Source: Hominenteromicrobium mulieris (GTDB lineage Bacteria; Bacillota; Clostridia; Oscillospirales; Acutalibacteraceae). From it: DNA of 64,000 nucleotides. The notes beneath the pieces are model-generated. The model searched no databases, was not told the DNA's origin, and saw only the letters and a list, made by a program, of their open reading frames with translations. The position numbers and the translations under genes are program-made. Positions 40,318-49,345 of the stretch are shown here, in pieces (the first letter of the stretch is position 1; the number at the start of each line of letters is the position of its first letter). The DNA lies in assembly GCF_020687165.1 (NCBI RefSeq), contig NZ_JAJEQC010000002.1; one strand, 5' to 3'.

Positions 40318-42036
40318 TTAGTCCATGTAACCGCCTTGCATGGGGGAGTGTGCCGTTTGCGTGAAGCGCTTTAAAACGCCGTGCGTGTAGCGGCTTTTAA
40401 ACGGTGGCAGCGCTTTGCGGCGCTCGTTAAACACGCGCTGCACTTCTTCCTCGCTGCATTTTTTGCCGTTGATACCGACGACGCGCAGAATACGCTGTGG
40501 AATGTCGATCTCGATAAGGTCGTTTTCTTCGATTAAAGCGATGGGGCCGCCCTGTGCGGCTTCCGGCGAAATATGGCCGATGGCGGGACCCTTGCTTGCA
40601 CCGGAGAAGCGACCGTCCGTCAGCAGCGCAATGCTGGCAGAAAGCTCCGGGTCGCTCGAAATGGCTTCGGTGGTGTAGAACATTTCCGGCATACCGCTGC
40701 CGCGCGGGCCTTCATAGCGGATGATGACGGCGTCGCCCGGCTGAATTTGGTGCGTTAAAATGGCGTGGATGGCATCTTCCTCGCAGTTGAACGGGCGCGC
40801 CTTCAGAAGCGCCTTGTGCATCTCCTTCGGTACGGCGCTGTGTTTTACGACCGCGCCGTCCGGGGCGATGTTGCCGCGCAGAATGGCAATGGCGCCGTTC
40901 GTGCCGATGGGATCATCGAACGAGCGGATGATATCCGTGCGCTTGAGACCGGTTTTATTTAAATAGGTATCACACTTCTCGTAGAAGCCGTTTTTCTTTA
41001 AATCTTCCAGATTTTCGCCGAGCGTTTTACCCGTGACGGTCATTACATCGAGATGCAGGTGGTCTTTGATTTCCTCCATGATGCGCGGTACGCCGCCTGC
41101 ATAATAGAAGTACTGCGCGGGCCACTCGCCTGCGGGACGGATATTCAAAAGATAATGCGCGCCGCGGTGCATGCGGTCGAACGTATCCGCGTCGAGCGGA
41201 ATGCCGAACTCATGCGCGATGGCGGGCAGGTGCATCAGCGTGTTTGTGGAGCCGGAGATGGCCGCGTGTACCATGATGGCGTTTTCGAACGATTTCAGCG
41301 TGACGATATCGGACGCTTTCATGCCCTTTTTCGCGAGTGCCACGGCGGTTTTGCCGGCTTCCTCCGCCGCAACGGAAAGATCTTCGCAGGTGGCGGGCAT
41401 CAGCGCCGTGCCGGGCAGCATGAGGCCGAGCGATTCCGCCATAATCTGCATGGTGGACGCGGTGCCCATGAACGAGCATGCACCGCAGGAGGGGCATGCG
41501 TGGTGCTTGTAATACGTGAACTGCTCCTCGGTGATCTCACCGCGCTCATACATGGCGCTGTATTTGCCGATCTGCTCCAGCGTTAAAAGGTCGGGACCCG
41601 CGTCCATCACACCGCCCGTCACGAACACGGCCGGAATGTTGATGCGGCCGATAGCCATGAGCAGCGCAGGCACGGATTTATCGCAGCTTGCGAGGAAAAC
41701 GCCGCCGTCAAACGTTGTCGCGTTGGCATGAATTTCCACAAGGTCGGCAATGATGTCGCGCGAGGGCAGGGAATAATTGATGCCATCGTGCCCCTGTGCC
41801 ATGCCGTCGCAAATATCGGTCGCAAAGTAAAGCGCACCCTTGCCGCCCGCTTCGTATGCGCCCCGGCTTGCTTTCTGCGCCAAATTTAAAAGGTGCGCGG
41901 AGCCGGGGTGGCTCTGCCCGTAGGTGCTTTCAATTAAAATCTGCGGCTTTGTGAGGTCCTCCTCTTTCCAGCCCATGCCCATGCGCAGCGGGTCCATTTC
42001 CGGCGCAAGCTTGCGAACTTCCTGACTTTTCAACAT
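40318..42036 (-). CDS. IlvD/Edd-family dehydratase
   Basis: A 572-residue Fe-S dehydratase of the dihydroxy-acid / phosphogluconate / sugar-acid dehydratase family. Cluster-ligand Cys are in ATDICDGMAQGHDG, LASCDKSVPALLM and HACPSCGACSFMGTASTM; the C-terminal half has DGRFSGASKGPAIGHISPEAAQGG. The second motif is CDKSVPA rather than the CDKxxPGM of typical IlvD, so a sugar-acid dehydratase role is as likely as branched-chain amino-acid synthesis. GAGGG lies 7 nt before the ATG at 42036. It follows a lipoprotein gene by 25 bp. Confidence 0.8.
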   Translation of the reverse strand: MLKSQEVRKLAPEMDPLRMGMGWKEEDLTKPQILIESTYGQSHPGSAHLLNLAQKASRGAYEAGGKGALYFATDICDGMAQGHDGINYSLPSRDIIADLVEIHANATTFDGGVFLASCDKSVPALLMAIGRINIPAVFVTGGVMDAGPDLLTLEQIGKYSAMYERGEITEEQFTYYKHHACPSCGACSFMGTASTMQIMAESLGLMLPGTALMPATCEDLSVAAEEAGKTAVALAKKGMKASDIVTLKSFENAIMVHAAISGSTNTLMHLPAIAHEFGIPLDADTFDRMHRGAHYLLNIRPAGEWPAQYFYYAGGVPRIMEEIKDHLHLDVMTVTGKTLGENLEDLKKNGFYEKCDTYLNKTGLKRTDIIRSFDDPIGTNGAIAILRGNIAPDGAVVKHSAVPKEMHKALLKARPFNCEEDAIHAILTHQIQPGDAVIIRYEGPRGSGMPEMFYTTEAISSDPELSASIALLTDGRFSGASKGPAIGHISPEAAQGGPIALIEENDLIEIDIPQRILRVVGINGKKCSEEEVQRVFNERRKALPPFKSRYTHGVLKRFTQTAHSPMQGGYMD

Positions 42037-42061
42037 GTTGATTCCCTCTTTGATGATAACT

Positions 42062-42829
42062 TTATGCGGCAGCGAATGCGCCAATCTCAAAATCGGCATA
42101 GGTGCCGTCTTTATTTTGCTTTGCAGTGCAGTCTAAAAAGTAGGAGGCGCCGTCCCCGGCACGCCATTTTTCGGCGTCAAACGTCAGTGTGCCGTTTTCA
42201 TCGTTTTTCTCCGTGATCTTAAATAAGCAGCCGTCTTCCCACAAAAGCTCGTCCGTTTCTAAGTAGCCCTCGTCTTGCAGCTCCTTAAACGTGAACGTGA
42301 GCGGGCAGCGCTCCGTAAGCTCCCCAAACCGCCACGCAATCGCTTGTATCTCGCCTTTTGTAAGCGGCGTTTTGGTCAGATCGACGGAGATGTATTCGGT
42401 GTCGCTTTGCAGCGTTTCGTCCGTGTTGAATAATTCCTGCAGCACGGACAAATACAGCGCGCATCGCCCGTCCGTTTCATTTTCGCGTACGGTGATTTTC
42501 TGCACGTTATCGGGCTCGCTCGGGTAAATGGTTTTGATATATCCGCCGTAGGTGACGTCCACCATCATGCCGGGGATGAGGTCATTCGGCGCGTCCTCCG
42601 GCCTTGCGCAGCGGTACACGCCGTCGTCTTTACCGGCGAGCAAAAGCAGATTGCCCGAAATATCGACAATGCGCGCAGTGAGCGTTGCGGTCTCGGCCGC
42701 GCTCGGTTCCGATGCGATGCTTTGCGGTTTATCTGCACCGCCCGAGGATGCCGGTGCGCTTTGGCACGCGGTGAAAAGCAGAATGATGCACAAAAGAAAA
42801 GCGAATAAAGAATTTTGTAAACGGGTCAT
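42062..42829 (-). CDS. Lipoprotein of unknown function
   Basis: A 255-residue lipoprotein: MTRLQNSLFAFLLCIILLFTAC with Cys22, then a Ser/Ala/Glu tether. A small beta-rich segment (about 50-105, LTARIVDISGNLLLLAG...MMVDVTYGGYI) looks like an OB-type fold seen in other Clostridia lipoproteins. The C-terminal ~130 residues are unassigned. The start at 42829 has AAAGGAG at 8 nt. It shares a promoter with the IlvD-family gene downstream; I see no functional link. Confidence 0.7.
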   Translation of the reverse strand: MTRLQNSLFAFLLCIILLFTACQSAPASSGGADKPQSIASEPSAAETATLTARIVDISGNLLLLAGKDDGVYRCARPEDAPNDLIPGMMVDVTYGGYIKTIYPSEPDNVQKITVRENETDGRCALYLSVLQELFNTDETLQSDTEYISVDLTKTPLTKGEIQAIAWRFGELTERCPLTFTFKELQDEGYLETDELLWEDGCLFKITEKNDENGTLTFDAEKWRAGDGASYFLDCTAKQNKDGTYADFEIGAFAAA

Positions 42830-42886
42830 AAGGCCAACTCCTTTCACTTTATAGGTAGGAAAAAGGGGTCACGCGGTTACAAAATC

Positions 42887-42915
42887 ATCATAGCAGATTT
42901 AGAAGTCTGTTACAA
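42887..42915 (-). promoter_or_regulatory. Promoter of the lipoprotein-IlvD operon
   Basis: TTGTAA (42910-42915) and TATGAT (42887-42892), 17-bp spacer, minus strand. Confidence 0.65.
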
Positions 42916-42934
42916 GATATAAATACTTTTTGTT

Positions 42935-42963
42935 TTGACTTTTGTGCTTAAATTGTCTATACT
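42935..42963 (+). promoter_or_regulatory. Promoter of aroD
   Basis: TTGACT (42935-42940) and TATACT (42958-42963), 17-bp spacer, divergent from the lipoprotein promoter 20 bp away. Confidence 0.8.
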
Positions 42964-42995
42964 GTGTACAAGTTGACAAAAAGGGAGCGAAAGCT

Positions 42996-43730
42996 ATGCG
43001 GCAGGTAGTTGTAAATGATTTGGTATTCGGCAGCGGCAGAATGAAAATTTGTGTGCCGGTGTGCGAGAAGACAACGGAAGCGGTTTTAGACGCCGTAAAA
43101 GAGATCAAGACCACCCCGGCGGATCTTATCGAATGGCGCATCGATTATTTTGATGAGGACATGTTTGCGGCAGCGCCGGAAATTCTTAAAGCAGCCGCGC
43201 CGTTGCCCGTGCTATGCACATTCCGCACAAAAGCGGAGGGCGGCGAAAAAGCGATAGATCCCATGGACTATTTTGCGATGAACGCGCAGCTGAGCGCCTT
43301 GGGTGCGCCGCTTGTCGATTTAGAGCTTTTCCTTTGCGAGCAGTACGACGACATTGCAAAGGAGACCGTTCAGGCCATGCACGATATGGGTACAAAGCTT
43401 ATCATCTCGAACCACGATTTTTCCAAAACGCCTGCACGCGAGGAAATCGCCGACCGCTATAAGCGCATGATGGCGTTAAATGCCGACCTGCCGAAAATCG
43501 CCGTGATGCCGCAGAATGAGCGCGATGTGATGGTGATGCTGGCGGCGATGAATGAATCCACTGCGTTCTGCGGGCCGCTCATCGGCATTTCCATGGGCGA
43601 GCTCGGCAAGGTGACGCGCGTGCGCGGCGGGGCGTTCGGCTCTGTGATGACGTTTGCGTCAAAAGGAAAAGCCTCCGCACCGGGACAAATCGATGCAGAG
43701 ACTTTATCTAAAATGCTGAATGAAAATTAA
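42996..43730 (+). CDS. aroD: 3-dehydroquinate dehydratase, type I
   Basis: A 244-residue TIM-barrel enzyme of the shikimate pathway that forms 3-dehydroshikimate through a Schiff base. Family segments: LIEWRIDYFDE near residue 46, LIISNHDFSKTP with the catalytic His, the Schiff-base Lys in LPKIAVMPQNERDV, and ISMGELGKVTRVRGGAFGSVMTFA at the end. GGGAG lies before the ATG at 42996. The stop is only 3 bp from the stop of the convergent asparaginase gene, and no terminator is seen between them. Confidence 0.93.
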   Translation: MRQVVVNDLVFGSGRMKICVPVCEKTTEAVLDAVKEIKTTPADLIEWRIDYFDEDMFAAAPEILKAAAPLPVLCTFRTKAEGGEKAIDPMDYFAMNAQLSALGAPLVDLELFLCEQYDDIAKETVQAMHDMGTKLIISNHDFSKTPAREEIADRYKRMMALNADLPKIAVMPQNERDVMVMLAAMNESTAFCGPLIGISMGELGKVTRVRGGAFGSVMTFASKGKASAPGQIDAETLSKMLNEN

Positions 43731-43733
43731 GGT

Positions 43734-44747
43734 TTAGAAGTGCTTTTCAAGCGTGAATACGGTCTTCACTTCGCCGACGGGCGTGTCGTTGTCGTTAACG
43801 GTAACGCCGTTGTTAAGCGAGACGAGCATCTTATCGGTATCGGCGTTATAGTAGCCGATCTGGCGGAAGATCTCGCGGATGATGAGCGGCCAGACCGCCT
43901 CGGTGCCGTCCTTAATCTTGAAGGAGATGCCGATGCGCTCCTTTTTAAGGCCGATGCCGTACACGCTGTTCGCGCCGCCCTTTGCGATGATGTTCGCGTC
44001 GTGGTTGATGAGGGAGCACAAGTAGCCCGTGCCGCGCATCATGTGCGGATATTCATGGATACGCGGGATAAAGCGGTGGGCAGCGTCCTGCAGAACGTCG
44101 TCCTGAATCGTATCGATGCACGCGAGGTTCTTATATGCCGTCGCGATGTTCTTCATCGGGTAAGCGAACACCGGCACGCCGCAGCCGTCAATGCCGATGA
44201 CGACCTTTTCTTCCGGGTACTCGGAGAGCACGCTCATGGTGCGCAGCACTTCGTTCTGTCCGACGGAGCCGACCTTCCAGTAATCCTTCACATCGCCGCC
44301 CATTTCACGCTGGGTGAGCATGAGCGCCGCGTGCTTGCCGCTGCAGTTGTGGTAGAGCTTCGACTTCGGCAGACCCTGACGGATGCGCTCTTCGTTTGCT
44401 TCCGTAGAGCCCGGCACGGTCGGCTTCATAATGAGGTCTTCCGGATTTAAGTCGGCTTTTTTCATGATGGATTTCAAAGCGTTGATGTGGAAGCTTTCAC
44501 CGAGGTGCGAGCCTGCGAACAGCACGGTTTCTTCATCGGTAAAACCGTATTTTTCGTCGAGGTGATGCGCGATAACGGGCAGCGCCTGTACGGGCTTCGA
44601 AGCGGAGCGGTAGAAAACCATGGCCTCCGGGTCGCCTGCGGAGTAGATGACCTTACCCTTTTCATCTACAATGCTGATGTAGCCGTAATGCGTCAGGTCC
44701 AAAAGCCCGCCGCGGAATTCTTCTGTTAAACGAACGGTATCTGACAT
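43734..44747 (-). CDS. L-asparaginase II family protein
   Basis: A 337-residue protein of the asparaginase II family (PF06089), distinct from the classical type I/II enzymes. Segments YGYISIVDEKGKVIYSAGDPE, FYRSASKPVQALPVI and GSHLGESFHINALKSIM cover the conserved N-terminal half, and NCSGKHAALML and IDGCGVPVFAYPM the middle. It would hydrolyse asparagine in the cytosol. It is a single-gene unit convergent with aroD. Confidence 0.9.
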   Translation of the reverse strand: MSDTVRLTEEFRGGLLDLTHYGYISIVDEKGKVIYSAGDPEAMVFYRSASKPVQALPVIAHHLDEKYGFTDEETVLFAGSHLGESFHINALKSIMKKADLNPEDLIMKPTVPGSTEANEERIRQGLPKSKLYHNCSGKHAALMLTQREMGGDVKDYWKVGSVGQNEVLRTMSVLSEYPEEKVVIGIDGCGVPVFAYPMKNIATAYKNLACIDTIQDDVLQDAAHRFIPRIHEYPHMMRGTGYLCSLINHDANIIAKGGANSVYGIGLKKERIGISFKIKDGTEAVWPLIIREIFRQIGYYNADTDKMLVSLNNGVTVNDNDTPVGEVKTVFTLEKHF

Positions 44748-44805
44748 AATCTCGTCCCCTGTCTTTAGAATTTAACGATTTATCTTTCTTTTTACGTTCA
44801 AAGCT

Positions 44806-44833
44806 ATTATAATCTTTTTTAGAGGATTGTAAA
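44806..44833 (-). promoter_or_regulatory. Promoter of the asparaginase gene
   Basis: TTTACA (44828-44833) and TATAAT (44806-44811), 16-bp spacer, minus strand. Confidence 0.65.
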
Positions 44834-44922
44834 GGCATTTGTGTGAGAATAGTCGAAAGTGCAAAAAGCGGTGTGTTTTAAAGCGCCGCAGATAGGACAA
44901 ATAAACGAAAGTTGGTATAAAT

Positions 44923-45696
44923 ATGAAAGAAAAAGTATTGTTTGAGGTTTGCTGCGGTTGCTTTGAAGACGCCGTACAGGCCGAAAAAGGCGGCGCAGAC
45001 CGCATTGAACTCAACTCCGCGCTGTTTTTGGGCGGCCTTACGCCGAGCATCGGCACGGTGCAGGCCGTGAAAAATACACTGAAAATTCCCGTGATGTGCA
45101 TGGTGCGCCCGCGCGAGGGCGGCTTTTGCTACACGGATTTCGATTACATGACTTGCTGCCGCGATATGGAAGCACTGTTAAATGCAGGCGCGGACGGCAT
45201 CGTCTTCGGCTTTTTGAAGCCGGACGGCACGGTTGACACCGACCGTTGCGCCGATTTTATCGGGAAAATCAAGAAAATCAACCCGAACGCCGAGATTGTG
45301 TTCCACCGCGCCATTGACGTGGTGCCGGACGTATCTAAAGCGCTCGATGATCTTATTGCCCTCGGTGTAACGCGCGTTTTGACGAGCGGCCAGCGTGAAA
45401 GCGCGATAAAGGGCGCAAAGACTGTGAAAAAGATGATCGAATACGCAAGTGACCGCATCGATATTCTGCCCGGCGGCGGCATCAACACGCAGAATGTCGG
45501 GGAATTTATCAACGAGACCGGCACGCACAGTGTACACGCCTCGGCGCGCTCCCTGCGGCACGACACAAGCGTCTGTGGCAACCCGGAGATCTTTTTCGGC
45601 GGTAAATTGAACGGCGTGGGTATCCCGGAGAACGAATATAAAGTGACGGACAGCGCTTTGGTGCAAAACGTCGTTGCAGCAATCGAAGCGCGGTGA
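44923..45696 (+). CDS. cutC: CutC family protein
   Basis: A 257-residue TIM-barrel protein of the CutC family, named for copper homeostasis although its biochemical activity is unproven. Family blocks: EVCCGCFEDAVQAEKGGADRIELNSAL at the start, MCMVRPREGGFCYTDFD, GFLKPDGTVD, HRAID, VLTSGQ and ILPGGGINTQNV. It is followed 27 bp later by the AAA+ ATPase gene, so the two may be co-transcribed. I found no convincing promoter in the 175-bp upstream gap. Confidence 0.9.
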   Translation: MKEKVLFEVCCGCFEDAVQAEKGGADRIELNSALFLGGLTPSIGTVQAVKNTLKIPVMCMVRPREGGFCYTDFDYMTCCRDMEALLNAGADGIVFGFLKPDGTVDTDRCADFIGKIKKINPNAEIVFHRAIDVVPDVSKALDDLIALGVTRVLTSGQRESAIKGAKTVKKMIEYASDRIDILPGGGINTQNVGEFINETGTHSVHASARSLRHDTSVCGNPEIFFGGKLNGVGIPENEYKVTDSALVQNVVAAIEAR

Positions 45697-45723
45697 GCTT
45701 TACCCGGAGAAAGGGGATTTTAG

Positions 45724-47811
45724 GTGAAAAACGATATTGACAGCATTTTGGACGCACTGTTTTCCGGCGGCAAGCTGAATGTGGGCAGCGGCACGAAAAG
45801 CCGCGCCGCAAAAGACGCCGAGGATTTTTTGAACAGCATCGAAAAAACGAATGCCAACATGCAGAGCAGCCTGAATCGGCAGATCAGCGACCTCGATAAG
45901 CTGACGAGCGACGCGCAGCGCAGCATGGACGAAATGCGCCGTCTGCTGGACGCCGAGGGCCTGACCGGCACGCCCGAAATGGAAGCGCCGAAAGCGGAGA
46001 CCGCAGAAAAAAAGCCGAAGGCAAAGGGCGCGGAGGAGCCGCCGCAGGACCCCGCGCAGTCGTTCCGCGAGGCGAGGGAAGCGACGGGCAGAACGGTCAT
46101 TGGGCAGGACGCATTTTTGGACAGCCTGTTCACCGCATTTCGCCGCCCGAGCGTGACGGGGCGCGAAAACGGCAAGCCCGCAGCGGTCGTCGTGATCTCC
46201 GGCAAAGAGGGCACAGGCAGGCACAGTGCGCTTGCGGCTTCGGCTGCGGCGCTCTGCAAAGAGGGCGTTTTGAAAAACGGCGAGGTCACGAACATCGACC
46301 TTTCCCGCTACCCGAACGCCGAAGACGGTAAATTACTCACACAGGATCTTTTTTCCGCGCTGCACAGCGAAAACGATATTGTGCTGTTTGAAAATTTTGA
46401 GCAGTGCCACAAATCTTTGCTGCCCATGGTGGCGGCGCTGTGCGAGACGGGCGTTTTAAAATTAGCTTCGCGTTATGCTTTGCAGAAAGGCATGCTCATC
46501 GATGTCGGCACGGCGCTTGTGCCCGATGCCGTCAGCGAAATTTCCGTAAACGGGAAGTACCTCGTCTTTTTGACGAGCCAAAAGGACAGCGCGTTCACCG
46601 ATGCGTTCGGCGCGGCATTTTTGTCCTCCGTCACGGATTTCTGCCGCACGGCGGAATTCACGCGCGAGAGCCTGCTCAGGATCGGCGAAGCGGCGCTCGG
46701 TGCATTAAACGACCGCACAAAGGCTAAGCTAAACTACGCGTTCACGTTCGGTGAGGATGCCTCGGCGCTTTTGGCGGATAAATTCAGTCGCCGCGACGGC
46801 GTGGAGAGCATGGCGCGGCTGACGGAACGTTGCTTCCGCCTTTTGAGCGAAGAAAAGCTGCGCCGCGCGGAAAAGGACGGTGAAAAGACCGTTTCCGGCA
46901 CACTCGGCGTAAAAGACGGTGTGCTTATGTTCACATTCCCGGATTTTGCCGTCACGGTGGAAGAAGAGAAAAAGCAGGCGGCAGACCCGAGAGCCGCCGA
47001 AGAAGTGAAATCGGAGCTTAACGAGATCATCGGACTTAGTGAAGTGAAGGACTACGTGCTGTCGCTTGAGCAGAACTATATCATTCAGCGGCTGCGCGAA
47101 GCGCGCGGCATGAAGGCCGATGTGCCCACCATGCACATGATCTTTACCGGCAATCCCGGCACGGGCAAAACGACCATCGCAAGGCTTGTTTCACGCTATT
47201 TAAAAGCCATGGGTGTACTGAGCGGCGGGCAGCTGATTGAAGTCACGCGCGCCGACCTTGTAGGCAAATACGTCGGTCATACCGCACCGCTCACGCAGCA
47301 GGTCATTCGCTCTGCGCTCGGCGGCGTGCTGTTCATCGATGAGGCATATTCGCTGTACCGCGGCGCAGACGACAGTTTCGGACTGGAAGCCATCGATACC
47401 ATCGTCAAGGGGATGGAGGACCACAGAGAAGACCTTATCGTTATTTTGGCGGGCTATACAAAAGAAATGGAGGAGTTCCTCACGGCGAACTCCGGCCTGC
47501 GCTCGAGATTCCCGAATATCATCGAGTTTCCGGATTATACGGCGGAGGAGCTGCTGGCCATTACAAAGCTGACTGCAAAGAAAAAAGGCTATACGATCGA
47601 TGAAACATGCGAAACGCCGCTGCTTCAATATTACGAAAAGCGGCAGGCAACGGACGCCAGAACGGCGGGCAACGGACGCTTGGTGCGCAATTTGGTTGAG
47701 GACGCGATCTTAAACCAGTCTCGCAGATTGACGGGCGGAGACGTGACAAGTCTGACGGAAGCGGAGCTTGCGGCGCTTTTAAGCGAGGATTTTGACCTAA
47801 GCGAAGGATAG
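45724..47811 (+). CDS. Two-domain AAA+ ATPase, SpoVK/CbxX type
   Basis: The protein has 695 residues. A charged coiled-coil N-terminus (about 1-95) is followed by a first ATPase-like domain (about 125-330). Its P-loop reads SGKEGTGRHS, with the catalytic Lys replaced by Arg, so it is probably inactive. The second, complete AAA+ domain (about 435-690) has Walker A GNPGTGKTT (476-484), Walker B GGVLFIDEAYSL, sensor GYTKEMEEF and an arginine finger in GLRSRFPN. The second domain is the CbxX/SpoVK type that remodels protein assemblies. The start is GTG, with AAAGGGG 7 nt upstream. Substrate unknown. Confidence 0.85.
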   Translation: MKNDIDSILDALFSGGKLNVGSGTKSRAAKDAEDFLNSIEKTNANMQSSLNRQISDLDKLTSDAQRSMDEMRRLLDAEGLTGTPEMEAPKAETAEKKPKAKGAEEPPQDPAQSFREAREATGRTVIGQDAFLDSLFTAFRRPSVTGRENGKPAAVVVISGKEGTGRHSALAASAAALCKEGVLKNGEVTNIDLSRYPNAEDGKLLTQDLFSALHSENDIVLFENFEQCHKSLLPMVAALCETGVLKLASRYALQKGMLIDVGTALVPDAVSEISVNGKYLVFLTSQKDSAFTDAFGAAFLSSVTDFCRTAEFTRESLLRIGEAALGALNDRTKAKLNYAFTFGEDASALLADKFSRRDGVESMARLTERCFRLLSEEKLRRAEKDGEKTVSGTLGVKDGVLMFTFPDFAVTVEEEKKQAADPRAAEEVKSELNEIIGLSEVKDYVLSLEQNYIIQRLREARGMKADVPTMHMIFTGNPGTGKTTIARLVSRYLKAMGVLSGGQLIEVTRADLVGKYVGHTAPLTQQVIRSALGGVLFIDEAYSLYRGADDSFGLEAIDTIVKGMEDHREDLIVILAGYTKEMEEFLTANSGLRSRFPNIIEFPDYTAEELLAITKLTAKKKGYTIDETCETPLLQYYEKRQATDARTAGNGRLVRNLVEDAILNQSRRLTGGDVTSLTEAELAALLSEDFDLSEG

Positions 47812-47866
47812 AAACGGTGTGAAACCGCATGAAAATGATGAAAGTGTAAACATTTATCGATTTCCC

Positions 47867-47895
47867 TTGCAACTTTTAAAAGAAAGATTTACAAT
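47867..47895 (+). promoter_or_regulatory. Promoter upstream of the CobW-type genes
   Basis: TTGCAA (47867-47872) and TACAAT (47890-47895), 17-bp spacer. Its transcript would run through repeat copy 3 before reaching the gene at 48100. Confidence 0.6.
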
Positions 47896-47950
47896 ACAAG
47901 ATTGGAGAGACCGAAAGTTTCAGTAAACTTCCATTCTTCCGGTAAGCAAA

Positions 47951-48037
47951 CGAATAAAGTTTTGCTCAAGCTTTTTCAAAAGCTTGTCAGTTTCCAAAGG
48001 TGAAACCTTTGGTCGCTTTCCGCAGAAAGCGAAATCC
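47951..48037 (-). repeat. Intergenic multi-hairpin repeat, copy 3
   Basis: On the minus strand: CGCTTTC-TGCG-GAAAGCG (48014-48031), CCAAAGG/CCTTTGG (47994-48012), CAAGCTTTT/AAAAGCTTG (47967-47986), then GCAAAACTTTATTCG. Same order, loop TGCG and tail as copies 1 and 2, with different stem bases. No other element is seen in 47896-48099. Confidence 0.8.
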
Positions 48038-48099
48038 TGTTGCGGCCACTCCAAGAGCGTTTATCCAAACCGTAAATTATTGCGAAAGGGCATGAGAAT

Positions 48100-49311
48100 A
48101 TGACGAAAATCGATATTTTTTCCGGCTTCCTCGGCGCAGGCAAAACCACGCTGATCCGCAAGCTGATCTCCGAAGCTTTTAAGGGCGAAAAGCTCGTCCT
48201 CATCGAAAACGAGTTCGGCGAGATTGCCATTGACGGCGGCTTTTTGCAGGACGCCGGCATTGAAATCACCGAGATGAGCCAGGGCTGCATCTGCTGCAGC
48301 CTTGTGGGCGACTTCGGCAAGGCGCTGCGTCAGGTGCTGGAGACCTACCACCCGGACCGCATTTTGATCGAGCCGTCCGGCGTAGGCAAGCTGAGCGATG
48401 TGATCCGTGCCGTGCAGAACCTGCACATGGAAGACGTTACGCTGAATAGCTTCACCACCGTTGCCGATGCAAACAAGTGCAAAATGTATATGAAGAACTT
48501 CGGCGAGTTCTATAACGACCAGATCGAGCACGCAAACTCCATCATTCTGAGCCGCACGGACGGTATCAAGCCCGAAAAGCTTGAAGCCTGCGTCGCTCTG
48601 TTGCGCGAGCACAACCAGAACGCCACCATCATTACCACTCCGTGGGATCAGCTCACCGGCGCACAGATTCTCGAGACGATGGAGCACAAGAATACCCTTG
48701 AAGAGGAGCTGAAGCTCCTTGCCGAGGAGACCGAGCACGAGCATCACCATCACGACCACGAAGAGCATGATGAACACTGCACCTGCGGCTGCCACGACCA
48801 CCATGACGACGATGACGACGAGCACGAGCATCACCATCACGACCACGAAGAGCATGATGAGCACTGCACCTGCGGCTGCCACGACCACCATGACGACGAT
48901 GAAGACGAGCACGAGCACCATCATCACCACGATCATGACCACGAAGAGCATGACGAGCACTGCACCTGTGGCTGCCATGACCACGATCACGACCATGATG
49001 AGCACGACCACGAGCATCATCACCACCATCATCATGCCGACGAGGTGTTCACAAGCTGGGGCACCGAGACGACCCGCAAGTTCACGAAGGACGAGATCGA
49101 GCACATCCTCGAGGAGCTCGACAACAGCGAAAAGTACGGCATGATCCTGCGTGCAAAGGGCATCGTCGCAGGCCGGGACGGCGAGTGGATCCATTTCGAC
49201 TACGTGCCGGAGGAGACCTCTGTGCGCAACGGCAGCGCCGGTGTCATCGGCCGCCTGTGCGTCATTGGTTCTCACATCAACGAGGCCGCGATCGAAGCGC
49301 TGTTCGCGTAA
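48100..49311 (+). CDS. CobW/ZNG1-type GTPase with His/Cys metal-binding repeats
   Basis: This 403-residue G3E-family GTPase is a probable zinc (or nickel/cobalt) metallochaperone. Walker A is GFLGAGKTT (9-17), and the CxCC metal motif is GCICCS (Cys 63, 65, 66). Between the GTPase domain and the CobW C-terminal domain lies an extraordinary His/Asp/Glu-rich insert (about 212-312) made of three repeats of 29 or more residues, each with EEHDEHCTCGCHDH. The C-terminal domain (about 320-403) ends HINEAAIEALFA. The insert probably stores or delivers several metal ions. A second CobW-type gene follows 34 bp later. Confidence 0.9.
   Translation: MTKIDIFSGFLGAGKTTLIRKLISEAFKGEKLVLIENEFGEIAIDGGFLQDAGIEITEMSQGCICCSLVGDFGKALRQVLETYHPDRILIEPSGVGKLSDVIRAVQNLHMEDVTLNSFTTVADANKCKMYMKNFGEFYNDQIEHANSIILSRTDGIKPEKLEACVALLREHNQNATIITTPWDQLTGAQILETMEHKNTLEEELKLLAEETEHEHHHHDHEEHDEHCTCGCHDHHDDDDDEHEHHHHDHEEHDEHCTCGCHDHHDDDEDEHEHHHHHDHDHEEHDEHCTCGCHDHDHDHDEHDHEHHHHHHHADEVFTSWGTETTRKFTKDEIEHILEELDNSEKYGMILRAKGIVAGRDGEWIHFDYVPEETSVRNGSAGVIGRLCVIGSHINEAAIEALFA
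48733..48999 (+). repeat. Tandem 87-bp coding repeats
   Basis: Units begin at 48733, 48820 and 48907, exactly 87 bp apart. The first two are almost identical at the DNA level; the third has extra His/Asp codons. Each encodes EHEHHHHDHEEHDEHCTCGC or a close variant. Confidence 0.9.
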
Positions 49312-49345
49312 TGCGGGCTGAACCTTACAGAAAGGCGGAATATTG

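Noticed and set aside
48064..48086. A Zur-box-like sequence (CGTAA, 4-bp spacer, TTGCG) just before the His-rich GTPase gene.
   Set aside because: The arm match is imperfect and the spacing is 4 bp instead of 3, so it does not meet the Zur consensus; zinc control remains possible but unsupported.
48733..48999. Regularly spaced near-identical units that could suggest a CRISPR-like array.
   Set aside because: The units are contiguous 87-bp coding repeats in frame with the GTPase and encode a His/Cys motif; there are no spacers and no cas genes.
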